Below are positions 1 to 9,979 of a DNA stretch of 64,000 nt, one piece after another. The notes beneath the pieces were generated by a model, which saw only the letters and a list, made by a program, of their open reading frames with translations, did no database searches and had not been told where the DNA came from. Every line of letters begins with the position of its first letter. The stretch's first letter is position 1. This stretch comes from Flectonema sp. DT1601. Lineage: Eukaryota > Euglenozoa > Diplonemea > Diplonemida > Diplonemidae. The translations under genes were made by a program, and so were the position numbers. The DNA is taken from NCBI GenBank assembly GCA_964019425.1, contig OZ025824.1:617001-681000 (forward strand), read 5' to 3'.

Positions 1-1368
1 ACCGACCGCACATTAGCTGTAGACAATGCCTCCGTGCCTGCTGGAGATCGATCCGAAGCCACCTTAGCCACCGCTGCCCCTGCTCCTCCTGGCCCAACCA
101 TACCTACTGCCGGAGGTTTAGAGGTTCCGGAGTCCGGGTCGCGTCTGTCATCCAGTCCCCAAGGAGTGTCCACCGACCGCACATTAGCTGTAGACAAAGC
201 CTCCGTGCCTGCTGGAGATCGATCCGAAGCCACCTTAGCTACCGCTGCCCCTGCTCCTCCTGGCCCAACCATATCTATTGCCGGAGGTTTAGAGGTTCCG
301 GAGTCCGGGTCGCGTCTGTCATCCAGTCCCCAAGGAGTGTCCACCGACCGCACATTAGCTGTAGACAATGCCTCCGCGCCTGCTGGAGATCGATCCGAAG
401 CCACCTTAGCCACCGCTGCCCCTGCTCCTCCTGGCCCAACCATACCTACTGCCGGAGGTTTAGAGGTTCCGGAGTCCGGGTCGCGTCTGTCATCCAGTCC
501 CCAAGGAGTGTCCACCGACCGCACATTAGCTGTAGACAAAGCCTCCGTGCCTGCTGGAGATCGATCCGAAGCCACCTTAGCTACCGCTGCCCCTGCTCCT
601 CCTGGCCCAACCATATCTATTGCCGGAGGTTTAGAGGTTCCGGAGTCCGGGTCGCGTCTGTCATCCAGTCCCCAAGGAGTGTCCACCGACCGCACATTAG
701 CTGTAGACAATGCCTCCGCGCCTGCTGGAGATCGATCCGAAGCCACCTTAGCCACCGCTGCCCCTGCTCCTCCTGGCCCAACCATACCTACTGCCGGAGG
801 TTTAGAGGTTCCGGAGTCCGGGTCGCGTCTGTCATCCAGTCCCCAAGGAGTGTCCACCGACCGCACATTAGCTGTAGACAAAGCCTCCGTGCCTGCTGGA
901 GATCGATCCGAAGCCACCTTAGCTACCGCTGCCCCTGCTCCTCCTGGCCCAACCATATCTATTGCCGGAGGTTTAGAGGTTCCGGAGTCCGGGTCGCGTC
1001 TGTCATCCAGTCCCCAAGGAGTGTCCACCGACCGCACATTAGCTGTAGACAATGCCTCCGCGCCTGCTGGAGATCGATCCGAAGCCACCTTAGCCACCGC
1101 TGCCCCTGCTCCTCCTGGCCCAACCATATCTATTGCCGGAGGTTTAGAGGTGCCGAAGTCCGGGTCGCGCCTATCATCCAGTCCCCAAGGAGTGTCCATC
1201 GACCGCACACCAGCTGTAGACAATGCCTCCGTGCCTTCTGGAGATCGATCCGAAGCCGCCTTAGCCACCGCTGCCCCTGCACCTCCTGGCCCAACCATAC
1301 CTATTGCCGGAGGTTTAGAGATATCGGAGTCTAGGCTGAGCCCGTCAAGTAACCCACGTTTGCATGGG
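1..1368 (+). repeat. 171-bp coding tandem repeat array, left arm
   Basis: Units begin at 1, 172, 343, 514, 685, 856, 1027 and 1198, an exact 171-bp (57-codon) period. Two unit types alternate: codons for 'VDNAS' or 'VDKAS', and 'TISIAGG' or 'TIPTAGG'. The higher-order period is therefore 342 bp. Copies are nearly identical until about 1130 and then decay. Degenerate relatives of the same unit, rich in Pro, Ala, Ser and Thr, can be followed in protein to about base 2040. The array continues off the left edge. It is the linker of the retrotransposon polyprotein. Confidence 0.95.
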
Positions 1369-4300
1369 GAACCCGCACTAGCTGTAGACGACCTCCCTTC
1401 GACAGCGTCCCTTGGACGGATTGAAATAACCCCGACTGTTCCAGCCACCGCCTACCCTATTCTTCCAGGCCCATCCATTTCTATTGCCGGAGGTCTAGAA
1501 GTATCGAAAGCTGAGCTGAGGCTATCAATTAGTCCGCAGGAGTTGCCCGTTGAACCAGCATCGGATGTAGGCAATCCTCCTTCGCCAGATGGTGGACAGA
1601 AGGAACCCACGCTAAACGATCCAGCCACCGCTGTCCCTTCTCCTTCGGGCCCAACCGCACCAATTGCTGGAGGTTTGGGGATATCGGAGTCCGGTCTGAG
1701 ACCGCATGGTGCGCCGGGAGGACCCGCACTAGCCGCCACAATTCCATTCTTGCCAGCTGATCCGGTCGGAGCCCCAACCGCAACATCCACCGGAAGACCA
1801 GAGGTAGCGGAGCCACTATTAGACCATAACAAACCGCGGGGGAAAAAAGACCTAGAATCTAACCTGCACACTGGCCCGATCGCAACATACGTTGGAGAGA
1901 CACCGTGGAAGGAAGCCTCCCTGTCTAGGCCAGACTCTGCCGCCCTACACCCTCCTGGCCCAACTATATCTTTCGCCGGAGGACAGCAGGAACCGGAGTC
2001 GGTCCCGGGAAGACCCCTGAGTCCACAGAAGGAGCCATCACTCATGTGGAGTTTGGACCCTACTGCGGACTGTATGCCACGGAACGCATTAAACACCACG
2101 CTGGAAACACCAAGGGAACTGTTATACCCCGAGATGGACGCGGACCCGACCGAAATAGTGATGGAATCTTTGATGCACGCAGACGAGGTCCCGATCCACG
2201 TAGGCCTAAGACACCTCGTAATGCCGATCACCGACCAACAGTACATGAACCCCGGGAGTTCAGCACCAGAGCGGGTATCCATACTACCCGAGGCTCTCTT
2301 CCTGTTGCCGGTAGTGAATGATCCAGGAGGTGCCCCGGAGAACGCGCAGTCTTCGAACCCCGAGTGTCGAGAACTAGAACGGGACGCCGGACAGGACGAG
2401 ACATCGGTTACGGCAGCAGCGAAAGATACAGGTGGGGTCCCAGAGTACCTACATCCTCCCTTCGTACCATTTGAAGCAGGTCTGGAGGGGATTCAGAATC
2501 TCGGGAACTCCTGCTATATGAACGCAGCGCTCCAGTGCCTATGCAAGGGCATGCCTCTACCAGATTGCAGCAAATCGTCTGAACACCTGGCAGCCTGTGT
2601 CCTATGCAATCTGCGGGAACTGAAGCGTTCAGGGTCTTGTTCCGCTGCGAAGAAACTATGGGAGTGGGTGAAACCACGCTGCGGACCAGGACAATCAGAA
2701 GCTGAACACGCACTGTCAGAGCTGCTCGATGCGATCGAGGAGATGGGAGCACCACCAGTCGACTTCATGTCCACCGTAACGCAGACCCGCACGTGTCGAG
2801 TCTGTGAAGACACACACACGAAACGGAATCGAACACCCATCCTCCGACTGAACCCTGGCCAAACGCCAGCCACAGCCTGTGCCACAACGTCGACCAGCCC
2901 GGCGGACTTTGTCTGCCCGATTTGCAAGTCGAGCTCAGCGACGGTCACTACATCGGTAGACGAGTTAGCCCGATCACTGTTCTTTGGATTCAACGAGGGA
3001 CATTTCGGAGATCCCGAAGCCGAAGAAAAGGTCAGCATACCGGCATCCTTCGTAGACACTTCGAGCCGCCTGTACGCCCTGACTGGAGTGATCCAACACA
3101 CCAGACACGGCGAGTCTTCAGGTCATTATGTATCGTACACGAGAAACGGAAGGGGGGGATGGCTGATTCAGGATGACTCGACCGAAAGAATTTACACATC
3201 GGAAGTCACCCAACTGAGTCCCTGTGTCGCCCTGTACTTGAGACGAGAACAACCTTCCTCCTGCGCACCGAAATCAAGATGGAAACCAGCACCCTTTGAC
3301 AGGAAACCAACCTTCTACTACGGAGTCGCGGAAGGCAGATCCCCAGGAGTGTACACCACGTGGGAGGAAACGAAGAGGGAGGTGTCCAACTATAGGGGCG
3401 CCGTCCACAAAAGATTCGTCCTGCGGGAGTCAGCCCAGCGATTCGTGGAGAGATACAACCCTCCGAAAGGGGGACCTGTAGTCACACCACCGCCAGGTGA
3501 CAAATGGTACGCAGTGGTCAGGGGCCGAAAGACGGGTCTGTACGACTGCTGGCGGGAAGCGAGCTCGATGGTGAACGGGTACAGCAAAAACCAGTACAAG
3601 GCCTTCGACTCGCGGGAAGAAGCCTCTCTGTATTGGTGGGACCACATGGCAGGAGGACCCCAGCAGGACTCTCCTCGCATGTGCCTTTTCTTCGCCAGTC
3701 ACAAGAACTCGGCCACCGGGAAGACGGGAGCGGCTGCCTGCCTGTTAGACACGCTCCTACACAAACTGACGGCTAGCTGGGTCGCGACACTCGATACCGC
3801 AGACCTCGGATCGGCCTCTTACTACGCCGCCCTCAAGGGAATCCAGGAGGTGAGTCAGCGGAATAGGAACACCACCTGGAGCTGCAGAGGAGACATGAGC
3901 GCATGGAGCGTGACGACACGGACGAGACTTGTTGGAGCTGTACCGGCCACATGGAGCTTTCTTGACCAGCCGAATGTCAACAACAACTGTGCGCAGTTTA
4001 AGGCTGAGGAGGCGTCCTCCCAAGAATGTTACTCACTGACGGATGTGCAGAGACGAGTCGCGGACCTGGAAAGAGAGTTGGGAGTGAGCCTAACCCCGGA
4101 GCGGGCGACGGGTCCAGAAGAAACGCCGGCGAAGCCAGTCCAGCAGAGCAAGAAGCCGAGATCACCTGACTCTGATCCGCAGGCAGAATCCACCTCTGCC
4201 AAAAAACCGAAAGCTGAGGCAGACCGTCCACCGCTTACCGCAGCCGACCCTGATGGAAGCCCGAGGTCAACGGCCAGCCCGAAGAATAAGAAGCAATGGT

Positions 4301-5322
4301 CCCCTGGCTCAGACTCACAAGACGAGCCCGTACCATTGAAGAAGCCGAAGACATCTGTTTCGGAGGTGGCCCAGGAAGCTACAGACCCTCCGGAGAAAGT
4401 AGGACTCGATGCCTCCGAAGAACCAGCTAACACCCACACGGAAGGGGAGCATGCCTCCGGAGAACTAGCAGACACCTTCACCAAGGAAGTGCGTGATACC
4501 TCCGATGAACCAGCAGACAGCCTCACCAACGAAGAACATGATGCCGCCGTAGAACCAGCAGGCACCCTCACGGAAGGAGAATATGCCTCCGGAGAACTGA
4601 CAGACACCCCCACCAATGAAGTGCGTGGAACCTCCGAAGAATCAGTAGACATCCTCACCAAAGAAGAACATGATGCCTCCGTAGAAACAGAGGACGCCCT
4701 CACGGAAGGAGAACATGCCTCCGGAGAACCGACGGACACCCCCGCCAAGGAAGACCGCGATACCTTCGAAGAACCAGTAGGCATCCTCACCAAAGGCGAG
4801 CGTGAACTGTCCAGCCCTTCATCGCAGCCGGAAGAACACAACACGGAGATCCACACACCCCCTATAGCCAGAACACTAATTCTCGATAGCCCTAACAACT
4901 CTACAGAAGAACCGACGCCGAAGACCAGAAGAGCTAGGAGCAGCCCACCCCGGACAGGGACAAGCGGTTCCGATGCCTCCACAAACGACGCCGAAGACGT
5001 CAAACCGACCTGTGACCACGCACCACCGATGCAAAAGGGACCAAGGGTCAAATGTGACTTCTGCCGTAGATTGCTACAACGGAAATGGCTTAGGAGCAGA
5101 TGCACGAAGTGCCAGATAACCACCTGCCGCAGGTGCTGGACCGCCGGAGAGAAGAATGCCACCAGAGCCTTGGCTCACCCAGACGGTACGCCAAGACACG
5201 GGAGGACGAGGTCGTGCCCGTCCCCAGCCGAGAAGACAAAGAAAAAGTTATCACCATACAGTTCCGCGGACTCAGAGAAGACCAACCTGAGTCCGGGGAA
5301 GAGACTTAAAGACGACTGCTGA
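1..5322 (+). CDS. C-terminal half of a LINE polyprotein with a USP-type deubiquitinase, left-arm copy (5' partial)
   Basis: The frame is open from the window edge to a TGA at 5320-5322. Counting from the GTG at 34, residues 1-670 are the Pro/Ala/Ser 57-residue repeats and their decayed relatives. Residues 818-1075 are a ubiquitin-specific protease: the Cys box GIQNLGNSCYMNAALQCL with catalytic Cys827, CxxC pairs of a zinc-ribbon insert, and the His box SSGHYVSYTRNGRGGW with His1031 followed by DDS. Residues ~1091-1140 and ~1157-1205 look like two RNase H1 N-terminal hybrid-binding (Cauli_VI) domains. Residues ~1216-1300 resemble an RNase H fold. An acidic Thr/Glu repeat follows, then a C-terminal zinc cluster at ~1668-1700 (CDFC, CTKC, CRRC). 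No start codon belongs to this piece: in the parent element the frame probably continues upstream into the RT/RLE region seen at 18419-23637. The DNA is visibly GC-richer than the host genes. The USP call is strong and the RNase H call moderate. Confidence 0.88.
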   Translation, partial: TDRTLAVDNASVPAGDRSEATLATAAPAPPGPTIPTAGGLEVPESGSRLSSSPQGVSTDRTLAVDKASVPAGDRSEATLATAAPAPPGPTISIAGGLEVPESGSRLSSSPQGVSTDRTLAVDNASAPAGDRSEATLATAAPAPPGPTIPTAGGLEVPESGSRLSSSPQGVSTDRTLAVDKASVPAGDRSEATLATAAPAPPGPTISIAGGLEVPESGSRLSSSPQGVSTDRTLAVDNASAPAGDRSEATLATAAPAPPGPTIPTAGGLEVPESGSRLSSSPQGVSTDRTLAVDKASVPAGDRSEATLATAAPAPPGPTISIAGGLEVPESGSRLSSSPQGVSTDRTLAVDNASAPAGDRSEATLATAAPAPPGPTISIAGGLEVPKSGSRLSSSPQGVSIDRTPAVDNASVPSGDRSEAALATAAPAPPGPTIPIAGGLEISESRLSPSSNPRLHGEPALAVDDLPSTASLGRIEITPTVPATAYPILPGPSISIAGGLEVSKAELRLSISPQELPVEPASDVGNPPSPDGGQKEPTLNDPATAVPSPSGPTAPIAGGLGISESGLRPHGAPGGPALAATIPFLPADPVGAPTATSTGRPEVAEPLLDHNKPRGKKDLESNLHTGPIATYVGETPWKEASLSRPDSAALHPPGPTISFAGGQQEPESVPGRPLSPQKEPSLMWSLDPTADCMPRNALNTTLETPRELLYPEMDADPTEIVMESLMHADEVPIHVGLRHLVMPITDQQYMNPGSSAPERVSILPEALFLLPVVNDPGGAPENAQSSNPECRELERDAGQDETSVTAAAKDTGGVPEYLHPPFVPFEAGLEGIQNLGNSCYMNAALQCLCKGMPLPDCSKSSEHLAACVLCNLRELKRSGSCSAAKKLWEWVKPRCGPGQSEAEHALSELLDAIEEMGAPPVDFMSTVTQTRTCRVCEDTHTKRNRTPILRLNPGQTPATACATTSTSPADFVCPICKSSSATVTTSVDELARSLFFGFNEGHFGDPEAEEKVSIPASFVDTSSRLYALTGVIQHTRHGESSGHYVSYTRNGRGGWLIQDDSTERIYTSEVTQLSPCVALYLRREQPSSCAPKSRWKPAPFDRKPTFYYGVAEGRSPGVYTTWEETKREVSNYRGAVHKRFVLRESAQRFVERYNPPKGGPVVTPPPGDKWYAVVRGRKTGLYDCWREASSMVNGYSKNQYKAFDSREEASLYWWDHMAGGPQQDSPRMCLFFASHKNSATGKTGAAACLLDTLLHKLTASWVATLDTADLGSASYYAALKGIQEVSQRNRNTTWSCRGDMSAWSVTTRTRLVGAVPATWSFLDQPNVNNNCAQFKAEEASSQECYSLTDVQRRVADLERELGVSLTPERATGPEETPAKPVQQSKKPRSPDSDPQAESTSAKKPKAEADRPPLTAADPDGSPRSTASPKNKKQWSPGSDSQDEPVPLKKPKTSVSEVAQEATDPPEKVGLDASEEPANTHTEGEHASGELADTFTKEVRDTSDEPADSLTNEEHDAAVEPAGTLTEGEYASGELTDTPTNEVRGTSEESVDILTKEEHDASVETEDALTEGEHASGEPTDTPAKEDRDTFEEPVGILTKGERELSSPSSQPEEHNTEIHTPPIARTLILDSPNNSTEEPTPKTRRARSSPPRTGTSGSDASTNDAEDVKPTCDHAPPMQKGPRVKCDFCRRLLQRKWLRSRCTKCQITTCRRCWTAGEKNATRALAHPDGTPRHGRTRSCPSPAEKTKKKLSPYSSADSEKTNLSPGKRLKDDC

Positions 5323-5955
5323 GATCTGTGGGTGTACTCACACGTCCCCTCCCCCTCCTCCTCCCCCACCCCCCCCCTTTATACCCACCGGAATAGATAA
5401 TTTCTTTTAAAAGTGTCACTGTGAGACCTCAAAGAAAGCCGCACGTCCTCGGCAAAAAGAAGCCTGAGATGCTGACAAAAAGTCGATCTGTTAGTGAAAC
5501 CTTGCCACTTAGCTTAGCTCTTCCAAAAACAATCAAGGCGGAACAAGATTGACTGCATCGAAGGTGGAAACCGACAGCGTGCGAAGAAGAAAAAAGTAAA
5601 AGACTTAGGTAAAGCATACAATAGGTTATTAGGGAATAACCGCCGTCACACGGAAGAGTGATGAGTAAACCAGGGGCAATAATTACAACTTGGTCCACCG
5701 GGCTGGTGACAATGTTCCAACGTAGCATGCTAGGGCTAAGACAAGAGATGCGCCTGACGCGGGTGGAGTAGAGTCTTGTTATATTTTGGAGCACAACGTT
5801 TTCGAACTACCCACAATATACCCGTCAGGAGGCAACTTGTACTTGGCTTACAATTTTAAAGACTACCAGTTTTCTCAGATAGAATTCCAGCAGACAAAGA
5901 AAAGTAAAAGAACTGTACTAGCATGTGGTTTCTTCCCGGCATCTTCGCTTCGGCG

Positions 5956-6013
<58 letters not shown>
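5323..6013 (+). other. 3' UTR, terminal UUCG hairpin and poly(A) tail of the USP-bearing LINE (left arm)
   Basis: After the stop codon come C-rich tracts near 5341-5380 and about 600 bp of non-coding sequence. At 5944-5957 TTCGC-TTCG-GCGAA forms a hairpin with a UUCG tetraloop, immediately followed by 58 A residues (5956-6013, the last stem bases merging with the tail). A stem-loop directly before the tail is the usual cue read by LINE reverse transcriptases. The tail marks the true 3' end of the element and supports target-primed retrotransposition. Confidence 0.75.
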
Positions 6014-6015
<2 letters not shown>

Positions 6016-6129
6016 ATAAACAATGTTATCATTGTTTTTTTTTCTATCGATCGACTATGTCGATTAATTTCTATTTTCCGTCCCGATCGAGACGCTAAAC
6101 TGATTGTTTCCTTTTTTTAAATAATAAAT

Positions 6130-6160
<31 letters not shown>

Positions 6161-6545
6161 ATCTCCCTGCTATCCTCATATCCCCACAATAATATTGTAC
6201 CTTTTCATTTTCTCTTTCCTTTTCTGGTCTTTTTTTTTTTTTTTTTTCTTTTTTTTCCTTTTTCATACAACGTTTTTTATTTATATTTTTTTTTTATTTT
6301 TTATTTTTTCATGTTTGATTATTTCCTCTTCATAAATTTTTTTTTTTTTCTTTTTCTCTGCCTCTCTCTTAATTCTGTTCGTTTCTTTGAAACGAAAATT
6401 CATTTGAATATTATTCCTTGGTCAGCAACCATCATTGTCGCCCTTTGGGCCTGTTAAAAAAAAAAAAAAAAAAGAAAGTTTACATCGGGAATAGGGCAGG
6501 AGCCAAAAGCTCCCAGTCCGTTACTTCCCACTTTATCGAAATTTT
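6014..6545 (+). repeat. Single S monomer followed by module B (left arm)
   Basis: Bases 6014-6130 are one copy of the S satellite monomer (AATAAACAATG, then the TCGAC-TATG-TCGA hairpin, then CTAAACTGATTG), ending in an A-tract. Module B follows at ~6157-6545: AGAGCATCTCCCTGC, T-rich tracts, the hairpin TTCGTTTC-TTT-GAAACGAA, the hairpin GCCC-TTT-GGGC, an A-tract, the 26-nt GGGC/GTCC hairpin at 6494-6519, and an end near TTATCGAA. No coding potential. Confidence 0.8.
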
Positions 6546-6573
6546 TTTTTTTTTTTTTTAAAAGATTACAAAT

Positions 6574-7630
6574 AAAAAAAAAATGCAAGTATCAACACAT
6601 GATCGAGATACACCAGCAGCTAACAAACAACATAAAATTGAAGATCAGTTGCCAGAGTATTTCAACCATGGTAGAATACTCGCCCCTCTGGCAGGGATTA
6701 TCCCAGACTTGTCCTTTAATTTAGTTGGACACCATGGCTTACAACCCTTCCAGAGGGAAGCACCATTATGACTTCTAACAGGAGAGAAAAGAAAGAATGT
6801 CAAGGTTGGTGACCTTGCCTATCAACGCACAACATTGGTGGTCTCTACTAGACCCTGAGTGATCCCACTGGATCTCTCATCGTTCATAGTACCTATGTGA
6901 AGTTATAAAATCAAAGGTAAACTATGAACTACAAATGACTTAGCCTGTTACTGTAAAGGGAAATATTCTCGCGGGGAAATATTCTTGCGGGGAAATATTC
7001 TCGCGGGGAAATATTCTCGCGGATTTGGGGATTTTTTTTCAAACTCGCGGGTTTTTCCCCACAAGAATATTTCCCTGCCACAGAGGATTTTTGCGAAAGT
7101 CAGTCAGTTGATCAAGAATTTAACAAATCTTTGTGCTTTCATCGAATGTCAGGTGGAACAAAGCATTATTTACAAGCAAACACAATAAAAAACTACCATA
7201 CTGCACAACAAAAATAATTTTTGCTGAAACTTTCCTTCATAGCACACATATTTTCTTCACAAAAAGTAACAAAAAAAATGGCTGGAAAAAAGATATGCTT
7301 GCAGGGAAATAATCCTGCGGGGAAATATTCTCGCGGATTTAGAAAAAATAATAAAAACTCGCGGGTTTTTCCCCACAAGAATATTTCCCTTTACAGTATT
7401 ATAATGCCACAGGCAGGCCCTGCATTCAGCAACTATCCAGCAGTGCTTGGATGTCCTGATCTTCTTCTAAAAAAAAGAAAGAAAAACAAAACTGTAGCTG
7501 GGATCACTCAGGATCAACAGATTACCAATGCTACCTGTTGTACTTGCTCACTATGGGGGGTGATGCCAAACACCCAGAAGTACTTAACTACTTTCCTTCT
7601 TGCTGCCCAGGAGTTTCTGACTGGATAAGA
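6574..7630 (+). repeat. Module K copy, internally deleted and split by a MITE (left arm)
   Basis: Bases 6583-6776 match 38776-38969. The sequence then jumps to the equivalent of ~39592, omitting about 620 bp, and runs to 6950. It is interrupted by the MITE at 6951-7396 and resumes at 7397-7630, matching 39765-39990. It contains a short frame of 62 codons that recurs in all K copies, but I see no recognisable domain and do not call it a gene. Confidence 0.75.
6951..7396 (+). mobile_element. MITE family 1, copy 1 (446 bp, TA target duplication)
   Basis: Terminal inverted repeats begin CTGTAAAGGGAAATATTC and end with the complement, flanked by TA at 6949-6950 and 7397-7398. Four ~16-bp subterminal repeats of the type GGGGAAATATTCTCGC sit at the left end, and inverted versions at the right. 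No transposase is encoded. The empty site CCTGT-TA-TTATAATGCC is intact in the other K copies near 29229 and 39763, which proves the insertion and its TA duplication. Confidence 0.93.
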
Positions 7631-7899
7631 GATTTGGGAGAGGAATAGGGGCAGTGAACTTTTGGTTCAGGCCCTTCCCATCGAACAGGACGAAGACTTC
7701 TAAAACCTGAGATGAACCAATTGAGTTGAAACAAACAAATAACAGAGACGCAACACATACCGGAACATCATCGCAAGCAATGCTTCGGACCTCCGTCGAC
7801 AAAGGGATAGAAGTAAACAGAATACGTTACACCTCAACAGGTGACGCTAAACACCCAGGGGATACAAACCAAACTTTCCCCCTGTTGCCCTGTTTGAAA
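7399..7899. other. Asymmetric spacer at the centre of the palindrome
   Basis: The left part (7399-7630) is the tail of module K. The rest (7631-7899) is not found elsewhere in the window, apart from a 26-nt hairpin at 7649-7674 that is structurally equivalent to the one in modules B and K. No gene is apparent. Confidence 0.8.
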
Positions 7900-7901
7900 T
7901 A

Positions 7902-8347
7902 CTGTAAAGGGAAATATTCTTGTGGGGAAAAACCCGCGAGTTTTTATTATTTTTTCTAAATCCGCGAGAATATTTCCCCGCAGGATTATTTCCCTGCAAG
8001 CATATCTTTTTTCCAGCCATTTTTTTTGTTACTTTTTGTGAAGAAAATATGTGTGCTATGAAGGAAAGTTTCAGCAAAAATTATTTTTGTTGTGCAGTAT
8101 GGTAGTTTTTTATTGTGTTTGCTTGTAAATAATGCTTTGTTCCACCTGACATTCGATGAAAGCACAAAGATTTGTTAAATTCTTGATCAACTGACTGACT
8201 TTCGCAAAAATCCTCTGTGGCAGGGAAATATTCTTGTGGGGAAAAACCCGCGAGTTTGAAAAAAAATCCCCAAATCCGCGAGAATATTTCCCCGCGAGAA
8301 TATTTCCCCGCAAGAATATTTCCCCGCGAGAATATTTCCCTTTACAG
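7902..8347 (-). mobile_element. MITE family 1, copy 2 (right arm)
   Basis: This is the mirror copy of the element at 6951-7396, also 446 bp, with TA at 7900-7901 and 8348-8349. The outer flank (8350 on) is the expected K sequence. The inner flank (GTTTGAAA-TA) is unlike the inner flank of the left copy, so the two palindrome arms part company exactly at this MITE's end. Confidence 0.92.
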
Positions 8348-8349
8348 TA

Positions 8350-8745
8350 ACAGGCTAAGTCATTTGTAGTTCATAGTTTACCTTTGATTTTATAACTTCA
8401 CATAGGTACTATGAACGATGAGAGATCCAGTGGGATCACTCAGGGTCTAGTAGAGACCACCAATGTTGTGCGTTGATAGGCAAGGTCACCAACCTTGACA
8501 TTCTTTCTTTTCTCTCCTGTTAGAAGTCATAATGGTGCTTCCCTCTGGAAGGGTTGTAAGCCATGGTGTCCAACTAAATTAAAGGACAAGTCTGGGATAA
8601 TCCCTGCCAGAGGGGCGAGTATTCTACCATGGTTGAAATACTCTGGCAACTGATCTTCAATTTTATGTTGTTTGTTAGCTGCTGGTGTATCTCGATCATG
8701 TGTTGATACTTGCATTTTTTTTTTATTTGTAATCTTTTAAAAAAA
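8350..8745 (-). repeat. Module K fragment (right arm)
   Basis: Mirror of 6553-6948. It has the same internal deletion and the same 62-codon frame (8527-8715, minus strand). No function can be assigned. Confidence 0.75.
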
Positions 8746-8756
8746 AAAAAAAAAAA

Positions 8757-9137
8757 TTTCGATAAAGTGGGAAGTAACGGACTGGGAGCTTTTGGCTCCT
8801 GCCCTATTCCCAATGTAAACTTTCTTTTTTTTTTTTTTTTTTAACAGGCCCAAAGGGCGACAATGATGGTTGCTGACCAAGGAATAATATTCAAATGAAT
8901 TTTCGTTTCAAAGAAACGAACAGAATTAAGAGAGAGGCAGAGAAAAAGAAAAAAAAAAAAATTTATGAAGAGGAAATAATCAAACATGAAAAAATAAAAA
9001 ATAAAAAAAAAATATAAATAAAAAACGTTGTATGAAAAAGGAAAAAAAAGAAAAAAAAAAAAAAAAAAGACCAGAAAAGGAAAGAGAAAATGAAAAGGTA
9101 CAATATTATTGTGGGGATATGAGGATAGCAGGGAGAT

Positions 9138-9168
<31 letters not shown>

Positions 9169-9282
9169 ATTTATTATTTAAAAAAAGGAAACAATCAGTT
9201 TAGCGTCTCGATCGGGACGGAAAATAGAAATTAATCGACATAGTCGATCGATAGAAAAAAAAACAATGATAACATTGTTTAT

Positions 9283-9284
<2 letters not shown>
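8757..9284 (-). repeat. Module B and one S monomer (right arm)
   Basis: Mirror of 6014-6541. The 26-nt hairpin is at 8779-8804. One base here (CAATGTAAAC against CGATGTAAAC in other copies) differs from the left arm. Confidence 0.8.
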
Positions 9285-9346
<62 letters not shown>

Positions 9347-9979
9347 CGCCGAAGCGAAGATGCCGGGAAGAAACCACATGCTAGTACAGTTCTTTTACTT
9401 TTCTTTGTCTGCTGGAATTCTATCTGAGAAAACTGGTAGTCTTTAAAATTGTAAGCCAAGTACAAGTTGCCTCCTGACGGGTATATTGTGGGTAGTTCGA
9501 AAACGTTGTGCTCCAAAATATAACAAGACTCTACTCCACCCGCGTCAGGCGCATCTCTTGTCTTAGCCCTAGCATGCTACGTTGGAACATTGTCACCAGC
9601 CCGGTGGACCAAGTTGTAATTATTGCCCCTGGTTTACTCATCACTCTTCCGTGTGACGGCGGTTATTCCCTAATAACCTATTGTATGCTTTACCTAAGTC
9701 TTTTACTTTTTTCTTCTTCGCACGCTGTCGGTTTCCACCTTCGATGCAGTCAATCTTGTTCCGCCTTGATTGTTTTTGGAAGAGCTAAGCTAAGTGGCAA
9801 GGTTTCACTAACAGATCGACTTTTTGTCAGCATCTCAGGCTTCTTTTTGCCGAGGACGTGCGGCTTTCTTTGAGGTCTCACAGTGACACTTTTAAAAGAA
9901 ATTATCTATTCCGGTGGGTATAAAGGGGGGGGGTGGGGGAGGAGGAGGGGGAGGGGACGTGTGAGTACACCCACAGATC
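9285..9979 (-). other. 3' UTR, UUCG hairpin and poly(A) tail of the USP-bearing LINE (right arm)
   Basis: Mirror of 5323-6013. The tail is 62 T on the plus strand (9285-9346), four longer than its partner. The hairpin is at about 9345-9358. Confidence 0.75.

Noticed and set aside
1452-5162. Minus-strand frames of 100-377 codons opposite the USP frame
   Set aside because: They are shadows of the GC-rich sense frame and show no domain; the same shadows recur mirrored in the right arm.
7193-7378. Short frames (61-67 codons) inside the 446-bp MITE
   Set aside because: They are translations of the terminal and subterminal repeats and recur only because the MITE copies are identical.
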